Source of the DNA: Candidatus Thiothrix sulfatifontis | GTDB lineage: Bacteria; Pseudomonadota; Gammaproteobacteria; Thiotrichales; Thiotrichaceae | Length of the DNA: 64,000 bases | Direction: 5' to 3' | Assembly: GCA_022828425.1 (NCBI GenBank) | Contig: CP094685.1 | Location: 2,952,046 to 3,016,045 of the forward strand | Shown here: positions 55,678-64,000 of the stretch, piece by piece | How the letters are laid out: the number at the start of each line of letters is the position of its first letter | Numbering within the stretch: the first letter of the stretch is position 1 | The notes under the pieces: generated by a model | The model's database searches: none | Told to the model about the DNA's origin: nothing | Seen by the model: the letters and a program-made list of their open reading frames with translations, nothing else | Program-made: the position numbers and the translations under genes

Positions 55678-55704
55678 ATGATTGATTATTATTTAAATTC
55701 ATTA
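55678..55704 (+). pseudogene. Severed 5' end of the cassette 2 gene
   Basis: ATG at 55678 with AAGAAAAG upstream begins MIDYYLNSL and reaches the TA target site of the IS at 55703-55704. Joining to 56774 continues in frame as LNLLMPLFYISFGILALNRI. The first nine codons are thus cut from the rest by the 1067-bp IS. Confidence 0.85.
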
Positions 55705-56771
55705 AACATTATCTATAAATAATTTTTATCTAAAAGTTTTTAAAACTTTCAATAGATGGGATTTCTCATGGAGTTTCTCAGGTTGTGTAGTCCGCAAGCA
55801 ATTTCCATAATCTGGTCATCAAAGTCATCTTTTAAATTACGGTACACATCTTTCAGGCATCGGCAGCGTTTAATACCACTGATGATATGTTCAACGACTA
55901 CCCTGCGGGCAGAAATTTGACGGTTTTCTTCTTTTTCTTGCGGGGTCAGGCATTTATTCCGTGGCTTCTTTTTTGGCTCAATGACGGTGACACCTTTTCC
56001 CATGTCAGCTCCCTTGAAGCCTAAATCACGTAAAATCACAGAACCCTCCGGTAATCGGGTCTGCTCCTCATCGGCAATTTTCTTGTCATGCTTCTTGCCT
56101 GAGTGGGTATTCCCTAAGTATTTGATATGTCTGTCAGCACAGCCAACGATGACATTGTTTTTAACCGTATGGGATTTTTTTTACCACTATAGTATTCACG
56201 CTGGACATCATTATCCACGGGGCGCTGGATTCTCCGCTCTGTTCCGTCAATAACCAATTCCTGTTGCCCTTCTTCTGCTAGCCGTCCCATTAATTCTGAG
56301 GATAGTCGAATGGGCTTATGTCCCATCTTATCCAATGCACTTTGTAATACCGGGCATAAGCGGTGTATCCAGTGGTTTGCCACACTTTGGGGAAGATCAA
56401 ATGAATGCGCCAGCACTTCTTGTAAAGGATAGGTCTTCAGGTAAAACAGAATGAAAAACAGTTTGTCTTCTATTAATGCCAGTTTCCCATCAGAACGACC
56501 CCGCGTCTCATTAACACGTTTGCCCCGTGCGTGTAGGTCAGTTTGGTAAGCTGAACTGAACCGTTCGAGCAAACTCAAAAACTCCTTGACGTTGAGACTG
56601 GTCATGGCAACAAATGCCTTTTCATTGGATTTCAATGCGTTAAAGCTGTACTCCGCCATGCCGTTAATCCCTACTCTAGGCTATTATTACTGTTAGGAAT
56701 TTACACTCTGGCTGTATATCTTGCCATTGATAATTATTATCAATGTATTTTAGTTTTTTATAGATAAGGTC
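55705..56771 (-). mobile_element. IS5-family insertion sequence, copy 2 (1067 bp)
   Basis: Nearly identical to copy 1. Ends AACATTATCTATAAA (first base changed from G) and, inverted, GACCTTATCTATAAA. TA target duplication at 55703-55704 and 56772-56773. It sits inside integron cassette 2, in the orientation opposite to the cassette gene. Confidence 0.92.
55749..56659 (-). CDS. IS5-type DDE transposase, two frames joined by -1 frameshift (copy 2)
   Basis: Same structure as copy 1: first frame from 56659, A8 slippery run (T8 at 56175-56182 on plus), second frame to 55749. The second-frame protein is identical to that of copy 1 over its 96 listed residues, and the first frame differs by a few substitutions (FLSLLERFSS for FLGLLELFSA). 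All three catalytic acids are present, so this copy should be active. Confidence 0.9.
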
Positions 56772-56785
56772 TATTAAATCTGTTA

Positions 56786-57733
56786 ATGCCTTTGTTCTAT
56801 ATATCATTTGGAATTTTAGCTTTAAATCGTATACTTAAGTTTCTCGAAAACAAAGGGGAAAGTGTAAATAAAATCAACATTAGCGACATAGGAAATAACA
56901 GTGATTCTCCTGACTTGGGTGGCTATATTTACATTGATATTCCAGAAGAAAGAAAGCCGCTTTTTCAAGATCTACTTAAAGGATTTGAAGAGTATGCAAA
57001 AGCAAAAGGTTATAAAGTAAATATTTCAATAGATGCTAGTGTCGAAGACAAAATTGCTTTTAAAATAACAATAATTGAACATGGCATTAATACTAGCACA
57101 AAAACCGTCAAAAGAGACTTAGATGAATACATAAGAAGAATTCAAAACGGGGATGATTTTGATGATATATTAGATGCCGACCATTCAATTGAAACTCAAA
57201 AAATAATAATGGCACTTAAAAATAGAATATCATTCCTTCAGCAAAACTATCAAGTAGAAAAAAATATCAACTCTTTTTATAAGGATTTTTTCTCCGAACT
57301 AAAGACCAATGCATTCCAACATTCCCATCCAGTTCAACAACATTTTAATCTTCTTCAAAACGGTAACAATGGAGCACTAGAAATGCAAAGAAGCTATTCT
57401 GCAAATAATTCAGCAAACATTATGCAAGGAGATAATCACTCAGGAATAATTGAGAGTGGAGATATAAATATTGGTGCAACATATAATGAAAAACAAGAAA
57501 TCATGAAGAAACTAGATGCATTAATAGCTGCTTTAGATTCAAATGATGATGAATTAGCAAAAGCAAAAAGAAAGTTTGAATCTGTAAAAGATGAAATGCA
57601 AGATTCAAAAGAACCAGATAAAGTTTCAATAAAAAAATGGCTGGCAGGAGCAAAAACCATTTTGGATTCCGTAAAAGTTGCTGAAACAGTATATGGTCAT
57701 GCCAAAGATGTTTATGAAGCATTCGGTCTTTAA
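56786..57733 (+). CDS. Cassette 2: membrane-anchored protein of unknown function, 5' end cut by IS
   Basis: 315 residues remain from ATG at 56786; the original start at 55678 would add 13 residues and complete a hydrophobic anchor (LMPLFYISFGILALNRIL). After it: an alpha/beta region (YIYIDIPEERKPLFQDLLKG, YKVNISIDASVEDKIAF), a helical middle, then NIMQGDNHSGIIESGDINIG, a GDN/GDINIG motif seen in several uncharacterised defence-linked proteins, and a charged coiled-coil end. No family named. The ATG now follows the IS end by 14 bp without a ribosome site. Confidence 0.6.
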   Translation: MPLFYISFGILALNRILKFLENKGESVNKINISDIGNNSDSPDLGGYIYIDIPEERKPLFQDLLKGFEEYAKAKGYKVNISIDASVEDKIAFKITIIEHGINTSTKTVKRDLDEYIRRIQNGDDFDDILDADHSIETQKIIMALKNRISFLQQNYQVEKNINSFYKDFFSELKTNAFQHSHPVQQHFNLLQNGNNGALEMQRSYSANNSANIMQGDNHSGIIESGDINIGATYNEKQEIMKKLDALIAALDSNDDELAKAKRKFESVKDEMQDSKEPDKVSIKKWLAGAKTILDSVKVAETVYGHAKDVYEAFGL

Positions 57734-57734
57734 G

Positions 57735-57825
57735 AGCTAACAAGCACATCGACGACGGACGCGGTGACAGCCCGCGATTTTTAACGGCTTACTCCCCGCC
57801 GCGCCCGTCATGCTAGACGTTGACG
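57735..57825 (+). other. attC site 2
   Basis: AGCTAAC (57735-57741) and GTTGACG (57819-57825) as outer cores, inner boxes TCGACGACGGACGCGG and CGCGCCCGTCATGCTAGAC. Follows the cassette 2 stop by 1 bp. Crossover between 57819 and 57820. Confidence 0.88.
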
Positions 57826-57910
57826 TATAAGAGCATCTACTCACCTCACACCAAATTTTCGATTGCATAGGTGAAGACAATAGGCACACAAATATGCTAA
57901 CGTTCATCTT

Positions 57911-58198
57911 ATGAAATCTATCAACTGGAATTCGATCAAAAATCAGACGCTCATAGAAGAACGGAATATTTTGTTTGAAGATGTGGTGTTTTCTTTACAA
58001 TCAGGATGCTTACTTGATGACATGGTTCATCCCAACAAAGAGAAGTATCCCCATCAACGAATATTCGTCGTATCCATTGATGAATATGCATACTTGGTGC
58101 CGTACATCGAAAGTGATGAAGAAATATTCTTAAAGACAATCATCCCAAGTAGGAAAGCGACTAAACATTACCTTGGAGATAAAAATGAAAGAATATAA
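57911..58198 (+). CDS. Cassette 3: BrnT-like RelE-fold toxin
   Basis: 95 residues. INWNSIKNQTLIEERNILFE, DDMVHPNKEKYPHQRIFVV and the terminal TIIPSRKATKHYLG follow the BrnT layout (W-x-x-x-K-N, then H-P, then I-P-S-R-K-A-T). BrnT members are ribonuclease toxins. Toxin-first order with a DNA-binding partner directly after it supports BrnTA. Overlaps the partner by 14 bp. Confidence 0.75.
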   Translation: MKSINWNSIKNQTLIEERNILFEDVVFSLQSGCLLDDMVHPNKEKYPHQRIFVVSIDEYAYLVPYIESDEEIFLKTIIPSRKATKHYLGDKNERI

Positions 58199-58469
58199 AT
58201 TAGATACAGAAGAACAAGATGTTTTAGATGCTTTCGATGCTGACGAATTTAAGTCAGATATAACGCCATCACGTCGAGAGTTTCTCAAAAAATCTGCGGT
58301 TCAGGCTTCCAAAAAAGATAAAAGAATAAACATAAGAATATCAAGCCGCGACCTTGCTGTTCTTCAAAGAAGGGCGTTAGTAGAGGGTATGCCTTACCAA
58401 ACACTTTTATCTAGCATCTTGCATAAATATGCTTCAGGTAGTCTTTCCGATATTACAGCAAATAAATAG
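58185..58469 (+). CDS. Cassette 3: BrnA/CopG-like antitoxin
   Basis: 94 residues from ATG at 58185 with GGAG upstream (an in-frame TTG at 58173 is less likely). Acidic N-terminal part (EEQDVLDAFDADEFKSDIT) that would bind the toxin, then RINIRISSRDLAVLQRRALV and PYQTLLSSILHKYASG, a ribbon-helix-helix DNA-binding end. The gene ends inside the start of attC3. Confidence 0.78.
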   Translation: MKEYKLDTEEQDVLDAFDADEFKSDITPSRREFLKKSAVQASKKDKRINIRISSRDLAVLQRRALVEGMPYQTLLSSILHKYASGSLSDITANK

Positions 58470-58551
58470 CCAACAAGGTTCTCGACGACGGACGCGGGGA
58501 CAGCTTTGACCAAGCTTTGCGTCGCCACGCCCGTCACACTGGACGTTATCT
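58468..58551 (+). other. attC site 3
   Basis: AGCCAAC (58468-58474) and GTTATCT (58545-58551) as outer cores with inner TCGACGACGGACGCGG and CCACGCCCGTCACACTGGAC. Crossover between 58545 and 58546. Confidence 0.86.
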
Positions 58552-58572
58552 GCACATAGATTCCTCACACAC

Positions 58573-58601
58573 TTGACAAAAGTCAGAAAAGAAAATACTG
58601 T
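58573..58601 (+). promoter_or_regulatory. Sigma-70-type promoter of the cassette 4 toxin-antitoxin genes
   Basis: TTGACA (58573-58578), exactly 17 bp, then TACTGT (58596-58601), 33 bp before the antitoxin ATG. A GTCTAGTCTGTCCAG repeat follows and could be the antitoxin operator. Own promoters are usual for toxin-antitoxin cassettes. Confidence 0.65.
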
Positions 58602-58634
58602 CTAGTCTGTCCAGTTTAAATTGAGATTAGAGCT

Positions 58635-58889
58635 ATGGAACAGAACATATGGCAACTCCAAGATGCAAAAAGCAAATTCAGCCAATTAGTCGATAGTGCA
58701 ATACACCACAAACCTCAGTTTGTCACTAAGCATGGAAGCAATGCTGTCGTTATCATTTCATTTGAAGACTATGTAAGATTTATTAAGCCAAAAGATGACT
58801 TGGTATCATTCTTCAGAAACTCACCTTTGGTAGAAAGTGAGCTTGATTTCTCAAGAAATAAAGATATGCCAAGAGATATTGAACTATGA
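58635..58889 (+). CDS. Cassette 4: Phd/YefM-type antitoxin
   Basis: 84 residues. NIWQLQDAKSKFSQLVDSAI, PQFVTKHGSNAVVIISFEDY is the Phd/YefM DNA-binding fold; the C-terminal tail (FFRNSPLVESELDFSRNKDM) should bind the toxin. ATGA overlap with the PIN toxin gene. Confidence 0.88.
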   Translation: MEQNIWQLQDAKSKFSQLVDSAIHHKPQFVTKHGSNAVVIISFEDYVRFIKPKDDLVSFFRNSPLVESELDFSRNKDMPRDIEL

Positions 58890-59311
58890 AATACCTACTA
58901 GATACCTGTGTTATCTCTGAGGTCATAAAAAGAGAACCCAATAAAAATGTTATTTCATGGTTGCAAGCTCAAGATGAAGCTAATTTATTTTTAAGCATAT
59001 TAACGTTTGGTGAAATACACAAAGGCATTCAAAAAGATCCCGATCAAAATAGAAAGCAGAAATTAAAGATATGGGTCGAAGAAGACCTAAAAAAACGCTT
59101 TGAAAATCGAATTATCCCCATTGACTTAAAAGTTGTGACTAACTGGGGTTCTATTCAAGGTTTAGCGGAACTAGCTGGAAGAACAATGCCAACCCTAGAC
59201 GGGCTTATAGCCGTTTCAGGACTAACTTATAATTGTGCTGTAGCCACAAGAAACACTTCAGACATGGAACAAAGCACAGCCGAGCTATTCAATCCTTGGG
59301 AATATCACTAA
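58886..59311 (+). CDS. Cassette 4: VapC/FitB-type PIN-domain toxin
   Basis: 141 residues with all PIN acids visible: KYLLDTCVISEVIKREPN, SILTFGEIHKGIQK, TMPTLDGLIAVSGLTYNCAV and VATRNTSDMEQ. Ribonuclease toxin, coupled to the Phd-type antitoxin by ATGA. No attC follows; the next gene starts 7 bp later. Confidence 0.9.
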   Translation: MKYLLDTCVISEVIKREPNKNVISWLQAQDEANLFLSILTFGEIHKGIQKDPDQNRKQKLKIWVEEDLKKRFENRIIPIDLKVVTNWGSIQGLAELAGRTMPTLDGLIAVSGLTYNCAVATRNTSDMEQSTAELFNPWEYH

Positions 59312-59317
59312 CGATTT

Positions 59318-60157
59318 ATGCCCAACTACTACCTCCACACAGACAACGCCCAACTAGCCCTAGCAGCCATCACCGCTGGACTTCCCCACGTCCGCCTTTC
59401 CACCGACCTGAACCTTTCCGAACAAGACTTTGCCCTAAGTGACCAGCACCTAATACTCGACGCAGACAATCGCCTCTCCATCGACACCCTCAAAAGCATC
59501 GTCAAAAAGACCCAGCGAATCTACCTCTGTCGCGATGGCGCAATGACCCCCTTGGAAGACCGCAGCACTGGCTACTACAAGCTCGTACCCACCGCTGGCG
59601 CACCGTTGCTAGAAATTAGCGGTGTCAAAATGCACATCTCCAAAGGCACAGACCCCTTTACCAGCGCCTCCGCGATGGCTCAACAAGCCGTGCGCAAAGG
59701 TGACAAAGTGCTGGATTGCTGTAGCGGATTAGGCTACGCCGCCATCGCCGCTCACCGCCTCGGTGCAAGCGAAGTCCTCAGCATCGAACTAAGCCCAGAA
59801 GTCATGGGGCTACGAGCGCTAAACCCTTGGTCAAACGACTTAAAGCAAGCAGGAATTGCGCAACGCCAAGGCAGCAGCTACGAACTAATAAGCACCCTAC
59901 CTGCGGCTTCTTTTGATTCAGTCATTCACGACCCCCCGCGTTTTTCCCTCGCCGGAGAGCTATACAGCGAAGAATTCTACCGCGAAATCTTCCGGGTACT
60001 ACGCCGCGACGGACGGCTGTTCCACTACACCGGCAATCCACACGTCGTCAAAAAAGGCAGCAGCTTTGTCGATGGCGTTATCCACCGCCTCAAAGCCGCA
60101 GGCTTCCGACACACACAAAAAGTCGAACACCTGATGGGTGTCAGCGCCCAAAAATAA
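59318..60157 (+). CDS. SAM-dependent methyltransferase
   Basis: 279 residues, base composition like the chromosome again. Class I methyltransferase motif I in KVLDCCSGLGYAAIAAHRLG, motif II SIELSPEVMGL, and a DPPRF motif in SVIHDPPRFSLAGE that resembles the DPPY/NPPY of nucleic-acid N-methyltransferases. This looks like the COG2521 group of unknown substrate. Only 7 bp separate it from the PIN toxin stop and no ribosome site is evident, so integron insertion may have replaced its leader. Confidence 0.78.
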   Translation: MPNYYLHTDNAQLALAAITAGLPHVRLSTDLNLSEQDFALSDQHLILDADNRLSIDTLKSIVKKTQRIYLCRDGAMTPLEDRSTGYYKLVPTAGAPLLEISGVKMHISKGTDPFTSASAMAQQAVRKGDKVLDCCSGLGYAAIAAHRLGASEVLSIELSPEVMGLRALNPWSNDLKQAGIAQRQGSSYELISTLPAASFDSVIHDPPRFSLAGELYSEEFYREIFRVLRRDGRLFHYTGNPHVVKKGSSFVDGVIHRLKAAGFRHTQKVEHLMGVSAQK

Positions 60158-60161
60158 CCGC

Positions 60162-60194
60162 AAAAAAAAGCGGCTCGTTGTTCACGCGAGCCGC
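60162..60194 (-). terminator. Terminator after lpdA
   Basis: On the minus strand GCGGCTCG and CGAGCCGC form an 8-bp stem around a 9-nt loop, followed by eight T residues (A8 at 60162-60169). Serves the aceE-aceF-lpdA transcript. Confidence 0.88.
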
Positions 60195-60236
60195 CAACCG
60201 GTTTCTCACTTAACGTGAGGAGTCAAACTCAAAATC

Positions 60237-61979
60237 CTACTTCTTCGGCGCGTAAATATCCGTGCAAGTCCCCTCTGCGACTTCTGACGCAAAGTTCAGC
60301 GTCTCAGAAAGCGTCGGATGCGGGTGAATCGTCAAACTCATATCGTGCATATCCGCCCCCATTTCCAAGGCCAGCACCGCCTCGGCAATCAGCTCACCGG
60401 CATTCTTGCCCGCAATGCCAGCGCCAATCAGTTGCCCGGTTGCCTTATCAAACAACACCTTAGTCATGCCGTTGCTGGCATCCATCGCCAACGCCCGCCC
60501 ACTCGCCGCCCAAGGGAACGCACCTTTTTCATACGCAATCCCTTCCGCTTTGCACTGCTCTTCGGTCTTGCCCATCCACGCCACTTCCGGGCTGGTGTAA
60601 GCCACTGACGGAATCGCTTTCGCATCGAAATAAGCTTTATGCCCCGCAATCACCTCCGCCGCGACCTTGCCCTCGTGCGTGGCTTTGTGCGCCAGCATCG
60701 GCTGTCCCACAATGTCACCAATCGCGAAAATGTGCGGCACATTGGTACGCATCTGATTATCCACCGGAATAAAGCCGCGCGTATCCGCAAACACCCCTGC
60801 CTTGCCCGCGTCAATCAGCCCACCATTCGGCGAACGTCCAATCGCTACCAACACCCGGTCAAACGTATCCGTCGCAGGCGCACCTTTGCCCTCAAACGCA
60901 CACACCAAACCTTCTGCCGTCGGCGTAATCGCGGTGACTTTGGTATTCAGGTAAATGTTCTCGTACATCCCCTTAATCTGATTGTGCAAGGGCTTCACAA
61001 TGTCACGATCCGCACCGGGCATCAGTCCGGGTGAGAGTTCCACCACGGTAATTTTTGCACCGAGCGCGTGATAAACCGTCGCCATTTCCAACCCGATAAT
61101 GCCACCGCCCACCACCAGCATCCGCTTAGGGATTTCTGGCAACTCCAACGCATCAGTCGAATCCATCACCCGTGGATCGTCCCACGGAATAAACGGCAAT
61201 TTCGTGACCCGCGAACCGGCGGCAATGATGCAATTGGCAAATTTCACGGTCTGCTTACTGCCATCGTCAGCCGTCACTTCAATCGTGTGCGCCGAGGTGA
61301 AACGTCCGTAGCCGTGCACAATTTGCACTTTGCGCTGCTTCGCCAAGCCTTTCAGACCCGTGGTCAACTTGCCGACCACATCGCTTTTGTGCGCTCGCAC
61401 GGCATCAAGGTCGATGTCCGGTTCGCCGAATTTCACGCCATGCTTGGCAAATTCCTTAGCCTCATTGATCACCTCCGCCGTGTGTAATAACGCTTTGGAG
61501 GGGATGCAACCGACGTTGAGGCATACGCCACCAATGTTGGGATAACGCTCGATCAGCACCACTTTTTTGCCAAGGTCAGCAGCGCGGAACGCAGCGGTGT
61601 AACCGCCGGGGCCAGAGCCTAGAACGACGAGTTCGGTTTCGAGATCAACAGAGGTGTTCCCTTCGACTTCGCTCAGGGAACGGGGAGGAGCAGCAGTGTC
61701 CGTGGGCTGGGCTGTGTCCGTGGGCTGAGCGGAGTCGAAGCCCACCTCCAACAACAGCAACGCCGACCCTTCCGACACCCGATCCCCGACCTTCACCAAC
61801 ATCTGCTTAATCGTGCCAGCCAAGGGACTTGGAATTTCCATCGACGATTTATCAGACTCAATGGTAATCAGCGAATCTTCCACCTCAATCTGGAAACCGG
61901 CATCGACCAACACTTCAATGATTTCAACGTCTTTGAAGCTGCCAATGTCGGGGACTTTGACTTCGATAATCTTGCTCAT
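60237..61979 (-). CDS. lpdA: Dihydrolipoyl dehydrogenase (E3) with N-terminal lipoyl domain
   Basis: Reoxidises lipoyl groups of pyruvate dehydrogenase with NAD. 580 residues, longer than plain E3 because it starts with a lipoyl domain ([20 protein letters not shown]; lipoylated Lys in [12 protein letters not shown]). A repeat-filled linker follows ([20 protein letters not shown], then [10 protein letters not shown]). The flavoprotein part has [20 protein letters not shown] and the redox disulfide [17 protein letters not shown], ending with the His-Glu dyad region [16 protein letters not shown]. Overlaps aceF by 4 bp. Confidence 0.95.
   Translation of the reverse strand: MSKIIEVKVPDIGSFKDVEIIEVLVDAGFQIEVEDSLITIESDKSSMEIPSPLAGTIKQMLVKVGDRVSEGSALLLLEVGFDSAQPTDTAQPTDTAAPPRSLSEVEGNTSVDLETELVVLGSGPGGYTAAFRAADLGKKVVLIERYPNIGGVCLNVGCIPSKALLHTAEVINEAKEFAKHGVKFGEPDIDLDAVRAHKSDVVGKLTTGLKGLAKQRKVQIVHGYGRFTSAHTIEVTADDGSKQTVKFANCIIAAGSRVTKLPFIPWDDPRVMDSTDALELPEIPKRMLVVGGGIIGLEMATVYHALGAKITVVELSPGLMPGADRDIVKPLHNQIKGMYENIYLNTKVTAITPTAEGLVCAFEGKGAPATDTFDRVLVAIGRSPNGGLIDAGKAGVFADTRGFIPVDNQMRTNVPHIFAIGDIVGQPMLAHKATHEGKVAAEVIAGHKAYFDAKAIPSVAYTSPEVAWMGKTEEQCKAEGIAYEKGAFPWAASGRALAMDASNGMTKVLFDKATGQLIGAGIAGKNAGELIAEAVLALEMGADMHDMSLTIHPHPTLSETLNFASEVAEGTCTDIYAPKK
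61657..61744. repeat. Inverted pair of family A repeats in the lpdA linker
   Basis: TTCCCTTCGACTTCGCTCAG (from 61657) and TGGGCTGAGCGGAGTCGAAG (from 61721). Between them GTGTCCGTGGGCTG is doubled. All is translated in frame as the linker between lipoyl and flavoprotein domains. Confidence 0.88.
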
Positions 61980-63292
61980 ACCAGCAACCTCCGAATATCA
62001 CCCAGCATTTTGGCAAGGTAAGTGGTGAAACGTGCGCCATCCGCACCATCAATCACGCGATGGTCATACGACAGCGACAGCGGCAACATCAAGCGCGGCG
62101 CGAATTCCTTACCGTTCCACACAGGCTGAATGTCGGACTTGGATACGCCCAGAATAGCGACTTCTGGCGCATTCACAATCGGGGTAAATTTCGTGCCACC
62201 AATCCCGCCGAGGCTGGAAATCGAGAAGCAACCGCCCTGCATATCCGTCGGTTTCAGCTTCTTGTCACGCGCTTTCGCCGACATTTCTTTCAGCTCTTCG
62301 GAAAGCTGCATGATCGATTTTTTGTCCACATCACGGAACACGGGCACAACCAAGCCATCCGGTGTATCCACTGCCACGCCGACGTTGTAATAGCTTTTAC
62401 GGATCAGGTTTTCACCCTTCGCATCCAGCGAGGAATTGAAGCGTGGGTAAGCCTTCAGGCCAGCCACCACCGCTTTCATAATGAATACCAGCGGGGTAAT
62501 TTTCATCCCCAACTTGGCATTTTCCTCATTCAACTGCTTGCGGAAAGCCTCCAGATCGGTGATGTCCGCTTGATCAAACTGCGTGACGTGCGGAATGTGT
62601 ACCCAGTTGCGGTGCAAAAACTCGCCAGTCAGCTTATTAATGCGCGACAACGGCACAGTTTCGATTGCACCCCATTGGCTAAAATCAATGTCCGGCATGG
62701 GTGCAACGCCCAAGGTATTGCCGGAAGCTGCCGCTGATGGCATCCCGCCAAAACTCATCACATCCTTGATGAAGCCTTTCACGTCATCTTGGGTAATGCG
62801 TCCTTTGCGCCCAGAGCCTTTGACCTTGTTCAAGTCTGCACCGAGTTCGCGGGCAAACTTGCGCACGGACGGGGTGGCGTAGGCTTTGCTGAAGTCGAGT
62901 TTTGGGGTGGCAGGTGCGGGTGCTGCGGGTTTAGGTGCAGCAGTTACCGGCACAACAATTTCAGGTTTTGGTGGGGTGTTCCCTTCGACTTCGCTCAGGG
63001 AACGGGGTAGCGGTGTTGCAACGGCGGGGCGGTCACTGAGCGTAGTCGAAGTGTCCGCCACCTCCATCACCACCATCAAGCTCCCTTCCGAAATCCGATC
63101 CCCCACCTTCACCTTCAGCTCTTTAATCACGCCCGCGACCGGCGACGGAATTTCCATCGACGATTTGTCGGATTCAATCGTGATCAGCGAGTCTTCCACC
63201 GCGATGGTATCGCCAACGCTCACCAATACTTCAATGATTTCAACATCTTTAAAGCTGCCAATGTCTGGCACTAAAACTTCTTGGATTGCCAT
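61976..63292 (-). CDS. aceF: Dihydrolipoyllysine-residue acetyltransferase (E2)
   Basis: Core of pyruvate dehydrogenase. 438 residues: one lipoyl domain ([31 protein letters not shown]), a Pro/Ala linker with two family A repeats, the E1/E3-binding domain ([20 protein letters not shown]), and the acyltransferase core ending [20 protein letters not shown] with the catalytic His and Asp. Its lipoyl domain is nearly the same as that of lpdA. 11 bp after aceE. Confidence 0.96.
   Translation of the reverse strand: MAIQEVLVPDIGSFKDVEIIEVLVSVGDTIAVEDSLITIESDKSSMEIPSPVAGVIKELKVKVGDRISEGSLMVVMEVADTSTTLSDRPAVATPLPRSLSEVEGNTPPKPEIVVPVTAAPKPAAPAPATPKLDFSKAYATPSVRKFARELGADLNKVKGSGRKGRITQDDVKGFIKDVMSFGGMPSAAASGNTLGVAPMPDIDFSQWGAIETVPLSRINKLTGEFLHRNWVHIPHVTQFDQADITDLEAFRKQLNEENAKLGMKITPLVFIMKAVVAGLKAYPRFNSSLDAKGENLIRKSYYNVGVAVDTPDGLVVPVFRDVDKKSIMQLSEELKEMSAKARDKKLKPTDMQGGCFSISSLGGIGGTKFTPIVNAPEVAILGVSKSDIQPVWNGKEFAPRLMLPLSLSYDHRVIDGADGARFTTYLAKMLGDIRRLLV
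62979..63053. repeat. Inverted pair of family A repeats in the aceF linker
   Basis: TTCCCTTCGACTTCGCTCAG (from 62979) and TCACTGAGCGTAGTCGAAGT (within 63031-63053). Translated as [13 protein letters not shown] and TSTTLSDRP in the linker after the lipoyl domain. Confidence 0.88.
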
Positions 63293-63303
63293 GATTGCTC
63301 TCC

Positions 63304-64000
63304 TTATGCCAGACGTGGGTTAGGTTTTTCAGGGTTGATGCCGTATTTTTCCATCGCTTTTACCAGATCAGCGGCTGGCAGGGATTTTTCATCCACCAAC
63401 GCTTTCAGTGCAGCAATTACGATGTAATGACGGTTCACCTCGAAATGTTTACGCAGTTGCGCACGGGTATCGCTACGCCCAAAACCGTCTGTCCCCAGCA
63501 CTGTGAATGGCATTGGCAGCCATGCACGAATCTGGTCAGGGTATTGACGGATGTAGTCGGTGGCGGCAATTGCGGGGCCACGTTGACCTTTCACGGCTTG
63601 CGTCACATACGGCACTTTCGCGTCATCCAGCGGGTGCAACATATTCCAGCGGTCACAATCACGCGCTTCCCGCGCCAACTCGTTGAAACTGGTCACGCTC
63701 CACACATTCGCATCCACGCCCCATTCCTTATCGAGCATTTCTGCTGCGGCGATCACTTCGCGCAAGATCGTGCCTGAACCCATCAGTTGCACTTTTTTGC
63801 GCTTTTTGCCGCCGCCACTGAACAAGTACATGCCTTTGACAATGCCGTCTTCACAACCGGCTGGCATGGCAGGATGCGTGTAGTTTTCGTTCATCGTGGT
63901 GATGTAGTAATACACATCTTCCTGATCTTGGTACATGCGTTTCATGCCGTTTTGCACGATAACCGCCAATTCATACGAAAAGGTTGGGTCGTAAGAAATG
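63304..64000 (-). CDS. aceE: Pyruvate dehydrogenase E1 component, C-terminal part (cut by window edge)
   Basis: Thiamine-dependent decarboxylase of the homodimeric type. The visible C-terminal 230 residues read [20 protein letters not shown] at the edge, then [40 protein letters not shown] and [20 protein letters not shown], all conserved in AceE. The ThDP-binding and most catalytic parts lie to the right of the window. Upstream of aceF and lpdA in one operon. Confidence 0.95.
   Translation of the reverse strand, partial: ISYDPTFSYELAVIVQNGMKRMYQDQEDVYYYITTMNENYTHPAMPAGCEDGIVKGMYLFSGGGKKRKKVQLMGSGTILREVIAAAEMLDKEWGVDANVWSVTSFNELAREARDCDRWNMLHPLDDAKVPYVTQAVKGQRGPAIAATDYIRQYPDQIRAWLPMPFTVLGTDGFGRSDTRAQLRKHFEVNRHYIVIAALKALVDEKSLPAADLVKAMEKYGINPEKPNPRLA

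Overview
The window reads as chromosome from a sulfur-oxidising gammaproteobacterium of the Thiothrix type (Thiotrichales). The housekeeping genes are gammaproteobacterial: the rsfS-rlmH-maf-rng-yhdP-nit-tldD/pmbA block, rsxABCDGE-nth, recB, parC, and pdhR-less aceE/aceF/lpdA. There is also a secreted Gly/Gln-rich then Ala/Pro-rich protein of the sulfur-globule type, XisH/XisI, a remnant diversity-generating retroelement (DGR) with formylglycine-enzyme-fold targets, and many short palindromic repeats inside genes. The genus is an inference; no rRNA is present.

Layout. 0-16 kb: serS (cut by the edge), a decayed higB with intact higA, tRNA-Ser(UGA), purMN, ppnP, and a long leftward housekeeping cluster from an AAA/DUF4143 ATPase through nadD, rsfS, rlmH, maf, rng, yhdP, a nitrilase and tldD to pmbA. 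15.7-22.5 kb: accessory zone with a PIN-toxin module, an orphan DUF1778 antitoxin, an AT-rich pair of DUF262 genes split by an IS5-type element, and xisHI. 22.5-36.3 kb: proA, the complete rsxABCDGE-nth operon, small envelope proteins, suhB and an isolated recB.

36.4-44.5 kb is the most interesting block. A MoxR ATPase, a CHAT caspase-like protease and a small Pepco/Trypco-like gene lie beside two tandem FGE-fold genes. The 3' ends of those two genes differ almost only within a 63-nt block whose pattern fits adenine-directed DGR mutagenesis. A truncated avd gene follows them. The set looks like a DGR-diversified, NTP-dependent conflict (immunity-like) system that has decayed: the DGR reverse transcriptase and template are missing and the sensor side carries frameshifts and a stop codon, while MoxR and CHAT are intact.

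44.5-53 kb: ygfX, an MTA/MTI phosphorylase, hpt, the sulfur-globule-like gene, pyrD, htpX, parC, apbC. 53-59.3 kb: an integron. Its integrase has an in-frame deletion that removes most of the catalytic core but keeps the terminal Tyr box. Facing it are four cassettes with three attC sites, carrying a PD-(D/E)XK protein, an unknown membrane-anchored protein whose 5' end is interrupted by a second copy of the same IS, a BrnT/BrnA-like toxin-antitoxin pair and a Phd/PIN pair. 59.3-64 kb: a SAM methyltransferase and the pyruvate dehydrogenase genes lpdA-aceF-aceE (aceE cut by the edge).

Both IS copies have a 2-bp TA target duplication. Removing them on paper restores the pre-insertion reading frames exactly.
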